From assembly GCF_010726085.1 (NCBI RefSeq), contig NZ_AP022560.1:744001-808000 (forward strand): a stretch of 64,000 nt of DNA, in the 5' to 3' direction. This document shows positions 15,732-23,547 of the stretch, piece after piece. Source of the stretch: Mycolicibacterium moriokaense. GTDB lineage: Bacteria > Actinomycetota > Actinomycetes > Mycobacteriales > Mycobacteriaceae. Numbering within the stretch: position 1 is the stretch's first letter; each line of letters starts with the position of its first letter. The position numbers and the translations under genes are program-made. The notes under the pieces were generated by a model. The model searched no databases. It had not been told where the DNA came from and saw only the letters and a program-made list of their open reading frames with translations.

Positions 15732-16154
15732 ATGCTGCAACGACTTATGAACAACGCGACCCCTGCCCATGCCCACTGCGACCTGTTTTGCGGCGTATAT
15801 GACCCCGCGCAGGCCAAGATCGAGGCGCTGTCCTGCCTGAAAACGATCCAGAAGTATCACGACTCCGACGACGAGCACTTCAAGACCCGCGCCATCATCA
15901 TCAAGGAGCGCCAGGCCGAGGAGGTCAAGCATCACCTCATGGTCTTGTGGGCCGACTTCTTCACCAAGGACCACTTCGAGCAGTTCCCGAACCTGCACCA
16001 GCTGTTCTGGGAGGGCGTCAAGGGCGCCGGCGACGTGAAGAAGTCGCTCGACGCCGCGGTCGCCGAGAAGCTGCTCAAGACGATCGACGAGATCGCCGAC
16101 ATCTTCTGGCAGACCGACAAGGGCAAGCAGATGGGCGTCTACCCACCCAAGTAG
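15732..16154 (+). CDS. sodN: Nickel-dependent superoxide dismutase SodN
   Basis: 140 residues. A 14-residue propeptide (MLQRLMNNATPAHA) precedes the nickel hook HCDLFCGVY, whose His1, Cys2 and Cys6 bind nickel after processing. The rest is the SodN four-helix bundle (DPAQAKIEAL, IKERQAEEVKHHLMVLWADF). The hook Pro5 of classical SodN (HCDLPCGVY) is Phe here. SodX, needed for processing, is divergent next door, and a strong terminator follows. The locus is where Mtb carries the Mn/Fe enzyme sodA (Rv3846). Confidence 0.95.
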   Translation: MLQRLMNNATPAHAHCDLFCGVYDPAQAKIEALSCLKTIQKYHDSDDEHFKTRAIIIKERQAEEVKHHLMVLWADFFTKDHFEQFPNLHQLFWEGVKGAGDVKKSLDAAVAEKLLKTIDEIADIFWQTDKGKQMGVYPPK

Positions 16155-16172
16155 TCGACCACCCGAACGAGG

Positions 16173-16205
16173 ACGGGCCTGCTCATCGAGCAGGCCCGTT
16201 TTTTC
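16173..16205 (+). terminator. Rho-independent terminator of sodN
   Basis: A perfect 12-base stem, ACGGGCCTGCTC (16173-16184) and GAGCAGGCCCGT (16188-16199), with the 3-base loop ATC is followed by a run of seven T (16199-16205), 19 bases after the sodN stop. One of the few classic terminators in the window. Confidence 0.93.
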
Positions 16206-16223
16206 TTGCGGTAAGAGCGGCGG

Positions 16224-16382
16224 TCAGGTCAGCACGATCCACGCGAGCACACCCAACAACACGAGGGCGATCACGCCGGCGCGCAGACATGCCATCAGCT
16301 GCGCGCGGGTGTAGATGTTCGTCGAGGCCGGCCATTCAGATGGCGGCACTGCGGACCCCTGCCCCATTGGATGTGACGCCAT
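16224..16382 (-). CDS. Small tail-anchored membrane protein
   Basis: 52 residues: a short polar start (ASHPMGQGSAVPPSEWPAS) and a C-terminal membrane helix (CLRAGVIALVLLGVLAWIVL). The ATG at 16382 has a ribosome site (AGGAG, seven bases upstream). No family recognised. It converges on sodN. Confidence 0.55.
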   Translation of the reverse strand: MASHPMGQGSAVPPSEWPASTNIYTRAQLMACLRAGVIALVLLGVLAWIVLT

Positions 16383-16777
16383 CAACAGCTCCTGACCTGC
16401 ACGATCGATATCCTCACCCAGGTGAGATCGGTCACAACGCCCAGTTGTGACGCCGATCATAACCCCTCGTGTCAAAGGGAAGAAATCGGGGCATGACGGG
16501 GTTTAACGGTGTGTCGCGCGGGTACGAAACCCGCAGATAGCCGCCCGAATTCAATGGTTAGTCCAGCGAGGTATTTCGCTCGGACTCGTTGCGGCTGTTA
16601 ATCGGCGCGTCATCTAGGTCTCAGGTTATCCACAGTGATCTTGAGCAGACGCACAGATTCAGCGGCTCAGGATTGGTTTGTCTTGGCTACGGGCCTGTGG
16701 ATGAACCTGTGGAAATTGTGGATAGCTCGGAATTGCTGGCCCCTTCGCCGTAACTGGGGGTATGTCAGCATGTACGG
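16383..16777. other. 395-base non-coding stretch with stem-loops and DnaA-box cluster
   Basis: No gene is supported. The left half has small hairpins (GCGGGT-ACGAA-ACCCGC at about 16518-16534; GCGA-N6-TCGC near 16570). The right half carries the cluster of DnaA-box-like sites given separately, then the rhodanese start. AT content is higher than in the neighbours. Confidence 0.5.
16626..16725. promoter_or_regulatory. Cluster of four DnaA-box-like sites
   Basis: TTATCCACA (16626-16634) is a perfect consensus DnaA box. On the complement, TCATCCACA (16696-16704) and CTATCCACA (16717-16725) differ at one position each, and ATTTCCACA (16708-16716) at two. Three boxes lie within 30 bases and share orientation. 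No replication gene is adjacent. It could titrate DnaA or tie the rhodanese promoter to the cell cycle. Confidence 0.55.
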
Positions 16778-17119
16778 ATGGAGTCCGACAGTGTGCCCCA
16801 GGCCGACATCGCCGACGTCCCGACGACGCTGGACGATTCGGTGATATTGCTCGACGTCCGCGAGGACGACGAATGGCAGCGCGGCCATGCGCCGGGCGCC
16901 CTCCACATCCCGATGGGACAGATCCCCGACCGCATCGACGAGATCGACTCCTCGGCCACCCTCTATGTCACGTGTATGGGCGGCGGGCGCTCGCAGCGGG
17001 TCGCGCAGTATCTGGCGCAGAACGGCTATTCACCGATCAACGTCAGCGGCGGGATGCTGGCATGGGCCGGCGCGGGCCGTCCGGTGGTCACCGACGACGG
17101 CGGAGCCGGCGTCGTCTGA
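16778..17119 (+). CDS. Single-domain rhodanese (sulfurtransferase)
   Basis: 113 residues forming one rhodanese domain: SVILLDVREDDEWQRGHAPG, IPMGQIPDRIDEI, and the active-site loop VTCMGGGRSQRVA with the sulfur-carrying Cys (about residue 68), then NVSGGMLAWAGAGRPVV. Cytoplasmic, with persulfide transfer as the expected activity and an unknown partner. The ATG at 16778 was chosen for frame; GTG 16790 is possible. It starts ~50 bases after the DnaA-box cluster. Confidence 0.88.
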   Translation: MESDSVPQADIADVPTTLDDSVILLDVREDDEWQRGHAPGALHIPMGQIPDRIDEIDSSATLYVTCMGGGRSQRVAQYLAQNGYSPINVSGGMLAWAGAGRPVVTDDGGAGVV

Positions 17120-17153
17120 GCGACCTACGACAAACCCTGGCTAGGCTGGTCGG

Positions 17154-18203
17154 ATGATCCAGGTGTGTTCCACGTGCGGGACGCGGTGGAACGTCCGCGA
17201 CCGCAGGAGGGACTGGTGCCCGCGCTGCAACGGCGCGCTACTGGCGCCCTCGGGGCCCGACGCGACCCAGCAGTGGCGGCCGGCCGGACTCGGGACCCCA
17301 CCGTCGGGCCGGGCACCTCGCACCCCGCCGCGGCTCCCCCCTGGCTATCGCTGGATCGCCGTGCGTCCGGGTGCGCCGCCACCGCCACGCCGACGTCCGC
17401 GGCCTCTCGGCCCGACCCCGCGCTATGCGTTCATTCCGCGCTGGGGCCTCGTCGACCACTTTGACCAGACCGATCGGCAGCAGGTCGAGGCCCGGCCAGG
17501 GCCCTCTGCGAACGCGGTGCGGGCAACGCTGATCGCCACGATGGCTGTGCTCGCCGCCGCGGCGTTCCTACATGTGGTGCGCTATGCGCTTCTCATCGTC
17601 AACCGCAGCAGGCTGTTGAACCCCTGGGTCGCCGGCGGCGTGACGTGGCTGGGGGTGGTCGCCAGCGTCCTCGCCATATTCATGGTTGTCGCCAGCGCGG
17701 TGGTGCTGACGAACTGGCTCATCGGCCGCAGGTCGGCCGCATACGGTTACCGAGGGCACTCGGAACCGCGGTCGGTTTCGGAGCTGCGAGTGGGCTGCCT
17801 GGTGCCGGTCGCCAATCTGGCGTGGGCACCGGTGTTCGTCATCGAGCTCGCGCAGGTCGAGGAACGGTTCAACTGGCTGCGCCGGTCCATTGTCACGTGG
17901 TGGCTGGTGTGGGTCGCGAGCACCGTCCTGTCGGTGTTCTCGATCGCCACGAGCTTCGCGACCGAGGCCCAGGCGATCGCGAACAACACGGTGACGACGA
18001 TCGTGGCCTATCTCTTGGGGCTCGCGGCGGTGCTGCTGGCGATGAAGGTGTTCGACGGGTTCGAACGCCAGCCCGTCGAGAAGCCGTCGAAGCGCTGGGT
18101 GATTGTGCCCGATGACCGGTTGAAGCAGTCCGACACCGAAGTGGAGAAGACGCCGGAGAAAGCCACAGCGGTTGAGTCCGAAGGGCAGAACCCGGCAGCA
18201 TAG
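17154..18203 (+). CDS. Zinc-ribbon DUF4328 membrane protein (Rv3843c homolog)
   Basis: 349 residues. The N-terminal zinc ribbon (CSTCGTRWNV...WCPRCNGAL) is followed by a long Pro/Arg-rich linker (to about residue 105), then a six-helix membrane domain of DUF4328 type (VGCLVPVANLAWAPVFVIEL, RRSIVTWWLVWVAS) and a charged tail. Length and position match Mtb Rv3843c (342). Function unknown. glpQ1 follows almost directly. Confidence 0.82.
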   Translation: MIQVCSTCGTRWNVRDRRRDWCPRCNGALLAPSGPDATQQWRPAGLGTPPSGRAPRTPPRLPPGYRWIAVRPGAPPPPRRRPRPLGPTPRYAFIPRWGLVDHFDQTDRQQVEARPGPSANAVRATLIATMAVLAAAAFLHVVRYALLIVNRSRLLNPWVAGGVTWLGVVASVLAIFMVVASAVVLTNWLIGRRSAAYGYRGHSEPRSVSELRVGCLVPVANLAWAPVFVIELAQVEERFNWLRRSIVTWWLVWVASTVLSVFSIATSFATEAQAIANNTVTTIVAYLLGLAAVLLAMKVFDGFERQPVEKPSKRWVIVPDDRLKQSDTEVEKTPEKATAVESEGQNPAA

Positions 18204-18209
18204 GTGGCT

Positions 18210-19028
18210 ATGAACTCGGGCGACGGCACGCTCGCCGACCATCCCTTCGTCGTGGCGCACCGGGGCGCGTCCGGGGCGTTACCCGAGCACACCCTGGCGG
18301 CCTACGACTTGGCACTGCGGGAGGGCGCCGACGGCGTCGAGTGCGACGTGCGGCTGACCCGCGACGGTCATTTGGTCTGCGTGCATGACCGCAGGGTGGA
18401 CCGGACGTCGAACGGCAGCGGACTCGTCAGCGAGATGACCCTGGCGCAGCTGCGCGAATTGGATTACGGCACTTGGCATCCGAACGCCCCCGACAGCACG
18501 GAGGGCACCGGCCTGCTCACCCTCGACGACCTCGTCAAGCTGGTCCTCGACTGGAACCGCCCGGTGAAGCTCTTCATCGAGACCAAGCACCCCGTCCGGT
18601 ACGGCGCCTTGGTCGAGAGCAAGGTGCTTGCGCTACTGCACCGGTACGGCGTCGCGTCGCCTGCATCGGCCGACCTGTCCCGCGCGGTGGTGATGTCGTT
18701 CTCGGCCGCGGCCGTATGGCGGATCCGGCGCGCGGCGCCCATGCTGCCGACGGTGCTGCTCGGCGAGACGTCCCGATTTCTCGGCGGCAGCGCCGCGACG
18801 ACCGTCGGCGCCACCGCGGTCGGCCCGTCGATCTCGACGCTGCGTGAGCACCCCGAACTCGTGGACCGCGCGGCGGCGCAGGGGCGGGCCATGTACTGCT
18901 GGACCGTCGACCATTACGAGGATGTCCAGTTCTGCCGCGATCTCGGCGTCGCCTGGGTGGCGACCAACCATCCCGGCCGCACCAAGGGTTGGCTGCAGAA
19001 CGGGCTGACCGGGGTGCCGCAGGATTAG
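18210..19028 (+). CDS. glpQ1: Glycerophosphodiester phosphodiesterase GlpQ1
   Basis: 272 residues (Mtb Rv3842c, 274). The GDPD-domain motifs are present: VVAHRGASGALPEHTLAAYD, GADGVECDVRLTRDGHLV and VHDRRVDRTSNG, with metal/catalytic His, Glu and Asp, and LFIETKHPVRYG further on. Hydrolyses glycerophosphodiesters to glycerol-3-phosphate and an alcohol. No signal peptide, so cytoplasmic. ATG 18210 lies six bases after the preceding stop; GTG 18204 also fits. The stop shares TTAG with the convergent bfrB stop. Confidence 0.93.
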   Translation: MNSGDGTLADHPFVVAHRGASGALPEHTLAAYDLALREGADGVECDVRLTRDGHLVCVHDRRVDRTSNGSGLVSEMTLAQLRELDYGTWHPNAPDSTEGTGLLTLDDLVKLVLDWNRPVKLFIETKHPVRYGALVESKVLALLHRYGVASPASADLSRAVVMSFSAAAVWRIRRAAPMLPTVLLGETSRFLGGSAATTVGATAVGPSISTLREHPELVDRAAAQGRAMYCWTVDHYEDVQFCRDLGVAWVATNHPGRTKGWLQNGLTGVPQD

Positions 19029-19570
19029 AGGGCGCCGCCTGCCGCCTTGGGCGCGGCGGGATCGATTGCCGCGGTCGCCATCTCACGCGCGATGAAGTCC
19101 TCGAGGTGGAAGAGGTTCGCACCGGCCCGGTCGGCGATGCGCACCAGCGTCGTCATCCGCGCGACCTCCTCGACCTGCTCGGCGAGGAACCACTGCATGA
19201 ACTGCTCACCGAGGTAGTCGCCCTCGTCGCGGGCGACGCCGGCCAGTCGGCTGACCTGTTCGGTCACCGTGCGCTCCAGGTCGAGCGCCATGGCCAGCGC
19301 GTCGCGCGGCGTGGCAAACGAATTGCAAACCTCGTCGACGCCGGGGATCTCGACGTGGACGTCGCGATCGAGCAGGTATTGCACCAGCATCATCGCGTGA
19401 TTGCGTTCCTCGACCGCCTGGGCGTAAAAGTGTTTAGCCAATTGCGGCAAATCGTCGGCATCGAAATAGACGGCCATTGCGATGTATTGCTGAGCGGCGC
19501 CGAATTCGCTACGGATCTGTTCCTGCAAAAGGGCGTTGAATTTGGTTTCTTGCGCGTCGGCGGTCGTCAT
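19025..19570 (-). CDS. bfrB: Ferritin BfrB
   Basis: A 181-residue non-haem ferritin, as in Mtb Rv3841 (181). The ferroxidase residues lie in IRSEFGAAQQYIAMAVYFDA, KHFYAQAVEERNHAMMLVQY and GEQFMQWFLAEQVEEVARM. Forms a 24-subunit iron store. The ATG at 19570 is the family start (MTTADAQETKF). Tandem iron-box candidates at 19609-19642 fit the known IdeR activation of bfrB when iron is plentiful. Confidence 0.96.
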   Translation of the reverse strand: MTTADAQETKFNALLQEQIRSEFGAAQQYIAMAVYFDADDLPQLAKHFYAQAVEERNHAMMLVQYLLDRDVHVEIPGVDEVCNSFATPRDALAMALDLERTVTEQVSRLAGVARDEGDYLGEQFMQWFLAEQVEEVARMTTLVRIADRAGANLFHLEDFIAREMATAAIDPAAPKAAGGAL

Positions 19571-19608
19571 GATCACGAGGATATAGCAGGTCAGAGGGGG
19601 TTGTCAGC

Positions 19609-19642
19609 GAAGGTCGGCCTAAGCAAGGACAGCGTGACCTAA
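19609..19642 (-). promoter_or_regulatory. Tandem candidate IdeR boxes upstream of bfrB
   Basis: Against the IdeR consensus TTAGGTTAGGCTAACCTAA, the minus-strand sequences at 19642-19624 (TTAGGTCACGCTGTCCTTG) and 19627-19609 (CTTGCTTAGGCCGACCTTC) match 13 and 12 of 19 positions. They lie adjacent, 39-72 bases before bfrB. Weak singly. The tandem arrangement and the known activation of bfrB by IdeR from multiple upstream boxes make them credible. Confidence 0.5.
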
Positions 19643-19699
19643 CTAAGGTAATCCGTTGTGACGGCGATTACATAAAGAAAATTATATTTGCTAGGCGTG

Positions 19700-20938
19700 T
19701 CATGGTTGCGCGTCGAGAACATCCTGTGGCACCGGGGCGTCGGTTTTCAGTGCGGCGAACAACTGATCTGCGACCTCGCTGTCCCACACGACGACGGATC
19801 CCGAGTCGCCGCCGCTGAATTCGCCGATCGGCACGGTTGTGGTGGTGACGTCGCCGCGCATGGCCCACGCGAGCCGCGCGAGATCCCAGATGTGGTCCTG
19901 CTCGCCGACGGTGACTGCACCCGAGGCCGCGTGCATCATCGGATACCAGCGCAGCGGGTTCAGCCACACCGCCGGGCTGGTGGCGCGCCGCAGCAGGGCC
20001 GACATGAACGCCCGCTGGTTGACCATGCGGTCCAGGTCGGCTCGCGGGGTGGCGCGGGTGCGGACGTATCCGAGTGCGGTACGGCCGTCGAGCTTCTGGC
20101 AACCCGCAGGCAGATTGATGCCGGCCAGCGGGTCGTCGATCGGTTGGTCGGGGCACATGGTCACCCCGCCCACCGCGTCGACCATCACCGCGAACCCGTC
20201 GAAACCGATCTCCGCGTAGTGGTCCATGTGCAGCCCCGTCGCCTGTTCGACGGTCTGTGCCAGCAGCGGTGCGCCGCCTTCGACGAAAGCCGCGTTGATC
20301 TTGTCGCTGCCGTAGCCGGGAATCTCGACATATGAGTCCCGCGGGATCGACACCATCGTGGTCGGGGTGCTCGAGCCGAAGCCGGGGATGTGCACCAGCA
20401 GAATCGTGTCGGTGCGGCCGGTGCCGAGATCGCCGCCGGTATTCAGTTCGGCCTGCTGTTCGGGTGTCAGCTCCTGCCGGCTGTCCGATCCGACGAGCAA
20501 CCACGTCGTACCGGCGCCCGCGGCCGGCCGTTCCGGGTAGTCGGCCAACGCCGGGATGCGGTGCAGCTTGGAGTCCATCCACAGGCCACCCGCCACCACA
20601 GCGACGACGACGACGAACAGCAGAGCGAGCAGCACGCGGCCCCAACGCCGTTTGCGCCGAGGCTTTTTCGGCTTCGGCGGCGCGGGCGGCGCGGGGGGAC
20701 GTGCCTGCGGGGGTGGCGGTGGCGGCGCGGGCCGTCGCGGCGGTGCGGGCCGACGGCCCTGCGGCGGGGGCGGCCTGCGCGGTGGTGGGGCAGGCGGTGT
20801 GCGGGGAGGTGTCGGCGGGTTCGGTGGCCATTGCGGGTTCGGTGACGGCCGGTAGTTGGGATCACGCCTGATCACCTGCGACGGCTCCCGGCGGCGGCGC
20901 GGGTCAAAACCCGGGGGCTGCTGCCGGTTGACGTCCAC
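19700..20938 (-). CDS. LCP-family (LytR-CpsA-Psr) cell-wall ligase with Pro-rich cytoplasmic tail
   Basis: 412 residues. Residues 1-105 are a Pro/Arg-rich cytoplasmic tail, followed by a membrane helix (RVLLALLFVVVVAVVAGGLW). The extracellular LCP domain carries TWLLVGSDSRQ, GRTDTILLVHIP, TTMVSIPRDSYVEIPGYG, DKINAAFVEGG, and further on LDGRTALGYVRTR and DLDRMVNQR. LCP enzymes attach arabinogalactan or other polymers to peptidoglycan from polyprenyl-phosphate carriers. The GTG at 20938 gives VDVNRQQPPGFDP. It lies between bfrB and the CPBP gene at the position of Mtb Rv3840, which I recall as a short protein of this family. Confidence 0.87.
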   Translation of the reverse strand: MDVNRQQPPGFDPRRRREPSQVIRRDPNYRPSPNPQWPPNPPTPPRTPPAPPPRRPPPPQGRRPAPPRRPAPPPPPPQARPPAPPAPPKPKKPRRKRRWGRVLLALLFVVVVAVVAGGLWMDSKLHRIPALADYPERPAAGAGTTWLLVGSDSRQELTPEQQAELNTGGDLGTGRTDTILLVHIPGFGSSTPTTMVSIPRDSYVEIPGYGSDKINAAFVEGGAPLLAQTVEQATGLHMDHYAEIGFDGFAVMVDAVGGVTMCPDQPIDDPLAGINLPAGCQKLDGRTALGYVRTRATPRADLDRMVNQRAFMSALLRRATSPAVWLNPLRWYPMMHAASGAVTVGEQDHIWDLARLAWAMRGDVTTTTVPIGEFSGGDSGSVVVWDSEVADQLFAALKTDAPVPQDVLDAQP

Positions 20939-20964
20939 AGCAAGAAATGTACGTCGGTCGCGCC

Positions 20965-21732
20965 CTATTGCAGCCAAGTCAGGTGGCCGGCGGCCAGCGC
21001 GTAGCCGACGAACGCGACCGCGTCGATCACCGCATGCGCGACGATCAGTGGCCACAGCCTGCCGGTCCGCACGTATACGTAGCCGAACACCAGGCCCATC
21101 ACCAGGTTGCCCAGTCCTGCGCCGAAGCCCTGATAGAGGTGGTAGAGGCCGCGCAGCACACTCGTCAGAATCACCGCCGCGACAGGGCTCACGCTCAGCT
21201 GGCGCAGCCGGGTGAACAGGAACCCGACGACGATCACTTCCTCGGCCCACCCGTTGGCGAACGCGACGAGAAGCAGCACCGGGATGCGCCACCAGGTGTC
21301 GTAGAGCTCGGCGGGTTCCACGTCCGCGTTCATGCCGAGCACTCGGAAGAGCAGGTAGAACGCCAGGCCGGGCAGGCCGATCAACGCGGCCAGCCCCAGC
21401 CCGCCGAGGAGATCGGGACGCCACTGCAGTCGGCCGAGTCCGATCTGGCTGGGCCCAAAGCCGCTGCGCCACAACAGATATACGCCGAGCGCGCCCCATG
21501 CCAGTAGTTGGAAGACCCAGGCCAGGTTGAGCCCGAGGTCGATCAGGTCGAATGGCGAACGTCGAGGGTTGAGCGCGACGACCTGTCCGGAGAGACCGAG
21601 CAGGACGGCTTCGATCAGGTTGAGCAGCGCGTTGTACGCCGACAGTCCGAAGGTCACCGCCAGCACCACCACGATCTCGATGCGCAGCGCACGGCGCGCA
21701 GGGTCCGTCAGGTCGCTGGGGGCGCTGGTCAC
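20965..21732 (-). CDS. CPBP-family (CAAX/Abi-like) intramembrane protease
   Basis: 255 residues with about seven membrane helices. The three CPBP motifs are visible: ANGWAEEVIVVGFLFTRL (EE...R motif, here EExxxxGF), GLYHLYQGFGAG and PLIVAHAVIDAVAFV. These proteins are membrane glutamyl proteases or their inactive relatives; substrate unknown. LCP gene 26 bases downstream, Rv3839 homolog 30 bases upstream, all on one strand. Confidence 0.85.
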   Translation of the reverse strand: MTSAPSDLTDPARRALRIEIVVVLAVTFGLSAYNALLNLIEAVLLGLSGQVVALNPRRSPFDLIDLGLNLAWVFQLLAWGALGVYLLWRSGFGPSQIGLGRLQWRPDLLGGLGLAALIGLPGLAFYLLFRVLGMNADVEPAELYDTWWRIPVLLLVAFANGWAEEVIVVGFLFTRLRQLSVSPVAAVILTSVLRGLYHLYQGFGAGLGNLVMGLVFGYVYVRTGRLWPLIVAHAVIDAVAFVGYALAAGHLTWLQ

Positions 21733-21762
21733 CGGAGTCAGGCTAGCGGCCCAGGGGGAGCC

Positions 21763-22557
21763 TCAGAGTCGACGCGCGCGCAAGCCGTTGAGGAACGGGC
21801 AACCCATCAGCACGCGGATGGCCTGGGACAGTCCGCTGATGTCGTCGACGGGCTTCGCGAAGGGCAGTCGGACGTCGTGGTCTCCGTCATCGCCCTCGAC
21901 ACGCAGTTGCACACCGTAGCGATCGAGTCCGAGCGGACGCACGCGTCCGCGCCGCAGCGCGGCGGGCAGACGGCTGGCCAACCGCGCGACCACCTCGCGG
22001 TGCGCCGACTCCATGTGTTGCAGCCAGCACGACTCCATCGCGCAGAACGGGTCAGGGCGGGCCTGCAACAGCGTGCTCAACCCCACCGACTCGGCGCCGG
22101 TGGAGTCGGCGGCCACCACCGATTCGATCTCCAACCGCATCAACGCGTAGCGCGTGTCGGTGCTGACGCTGCCCGAGTTCACCTGCAGCAGTGCGGGATT
22201 CGGGTCCTCGCTCGCGATCAGGTCGAGCAACGGCGCGACCTCGCTCGGCGGCACGTCGTGCAGCCGGCCGCGGACCCACACCAGCGACCGCACCGGTTCC
22301 CGCAGGGGCAGCGGTGCGTAGTCGGTCATCTCCAGCACCGCCTGCACACCCGCTCGGCCCGCAGCGACGACCATCTGCGCGACGGCCCCGTCGACCGGGA
22401 CGGTGATCGCGAACGAGCCGTCGTCGAGCAGATGGTGCACCGGAGATTCGGCGGGTTCCAGTCCCTCGACCGCGAGCATCGCGCCGCCCGCACGTGCGAA
22501 GGCGCTGCGGATGCGCTCGGCGGTCGTCGGTGTGGCTTTGGTCACCGGCTCTGTCAT
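21763..22557 (-). CDS. DUF2470 protein, iron-regulated (Rv3839 homolog)
   Basis: 264 residues (Mtb Rv3839, 258). The C-terminal DUF2470 region shows HMESAHREVVARLASRL, with DRYGVQLRVEGDDGDHDVRL and LPFAKPVDDISGLSQAIRVL; the fold is shared with the C-terminal part of haem-binding HugZ-type proteins. The N-terminal part is split-barrel-like. Probably linked to haem or iron handling. An iron box matching 16 of 19 consensus positions lies 18-36 bases before the start, so IdeR should repress it. The CPBP and LCP genes behind it may share this transcript. Confidence 0.85.
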   Translation of the reverse strand: MTEPVTKATPTTAERIRSAFARAGGAMLAVEGLEPAESPVHHLLDDGSFAITVPVDGAVAQMVVAAGRAGVQAVLEMTDYAPLPLREPVRSLVWVRGRLHDVPPSEVAPLLDLIASEDPNPALLQVNSGSVSTDTRYALMRLEIESVVAADSTGAESVGLSTLLQARPDPFCAMESCWLQHMESAHREVVARLASRLPAALRRGRVRPLGLDRYGVQLRVEGDDGDHDVRLPFAKPVDDISGLSQAIRVLMGCPFLNGLRARRL

Positions 22558-22574
22558 GGCCTGCCTCCCATAGA

Positions 22575-22593
22575 TAAGGTGAGCCTAACTTAA
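22575..22593 (-). promoter_or_regulatory. IdeR box upstream of the Rv3839 homolog
   Basis: The minus-strand sequence TTAAGTTAGGCTCACCTTA matches the IdeR consensus TTAGGTTAGGCTAACCTAA at 16 of 19 positions. It sits just before the Rv3839-type gene, a known IdeR target in Mtb. pheA starts 76 bases away on the other strand. Confidence 0.85.
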
Positions 22594-22668
22594 CTACGGC
22601 CTCTGGAATCGCGCAAGGCTTTCGTGCAGCGGAATGGGATTACCAGGTCGAGCCGATAGTGTTGGGCT

Positions 22669-23547
22669 GTGACCGGTATCGCTTATCTCGGCCCAGAAGG
22701 GACATTCACCGAGGCGGCCCTGCACGGCATGGTCGAGGCGCAACTGGTTCCGGTCACCGATTTCGAGTGGATTCCCGCGACCAGCACGGCGGCGGCGCTG
22801 GAGATGGTGCGCTCGGGCGATGCCGCGTACGCCTGCGTGCCGATCGAGAACTCGATCGAGGGTTCGATACTGCCGACCCTGGACAGCCTGGCGACGGGCT
22901 CGCCGCTGCAGATCTTCGCCGAGTACACCCTCGACATCGCGTTCACGATCGCCGTCCGAAAGGGCGCGACCGACCCCGCCACGATCGCGGCGTTTCCCGT
23001 GGCGCGGGCCCAGGTGGCGAAGTGGGCCGCGAAGAGTCTCCCGAACGCCGAGTTCGTCGCGGCGGACTCCAACGCCGCAGCGGCCATCGATGTGGCGAAC
23101 GGACGTGCGGACGCCGCCGTGACCACTCCCTTGGCCGCCGAACGCCACGGCCTCGAGGTGTTGGCCACCGGAGTCGTCGACGAGCGCAACGCCCGCACCC
23201 GTTTCGTGCTGGTCGGACCGGTCGGTCCGCCGCCTGCGCGCACCGACTCCGACCGCACGTCGGTGGTGCTGCGCCTCGACAACGTGCCGGGAGCGCTGGC
23301 AGCGGCGCTGTCCGAGTTCGCGATCCGCGACATCGGCCTGACCAGAATCGAATCGCGGCCCACCCGAACCGAACTCGGTACCTACATCTTCTTCCTCGAC
23401 TGTGAAGGCCACGTCGACGACCCGCCCGTTGCCGAGGCACTCAAGGCGTTGGTTGAACGTTCTGCAGATGTGCGCTTTCTCGGTTCGTGGCCGATGGGGT
23501 CGGACGAGCCGCCGCGATCAGGGCAAGCAGGGGAGGAGAACCCGTGA
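22669..23547 (+). CDS. pheA: Prephenate dehydratase
   Basis: A 292-residue enzyme of phenylalanine synthesis. Catalytic domain: YLGPEGTFTEAAL, VPIENSIEGSI and the TRF motif in NARTRFVLVG (about residue 185). The C-terminal ACT domain carries the Phe-binding signatures GALAAALSEFAIRDIGLTRI and ESRP. Catalyses prephenate to phenylpyruvate with feedback inhibition by Phe. GTG start at 22669. Overlaps gpm2 by four bases, as Mtb Rv3838c-Rv3837c. Confidence 0.96.
   Translation: MTGIAYLGPEGTFTEAALHGMVEAQLVPVTDFEWIPATSTAAALEMVRSGDAAYACVPIENSIEGSILPTLDSLATGSPLQIFAEYTLDIAFTIAVRKGATDPATIAAFPVARAQVAKWAAKSLPNAEFVAADSNAAAAIDVANGRADAAVTTPLAAERHGLEVLATGVVDERNARTRFVLVGPVGPPPARTDSDRTSVVLRLDNVPGALAAALSEFAIRDIGLTRIESRPTRTELGTYIFFLDCEGHVDDPPVAEALKALVERSADVRFLGSWPMGSDEPPRSGQAGEENP

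Noticed and set aside
16505..16600. tRNA-like stem-loops
   Set aside because: No T-loop GGTTCGAATCC block or acceptor-stem pairing; only small isolated hairpins.
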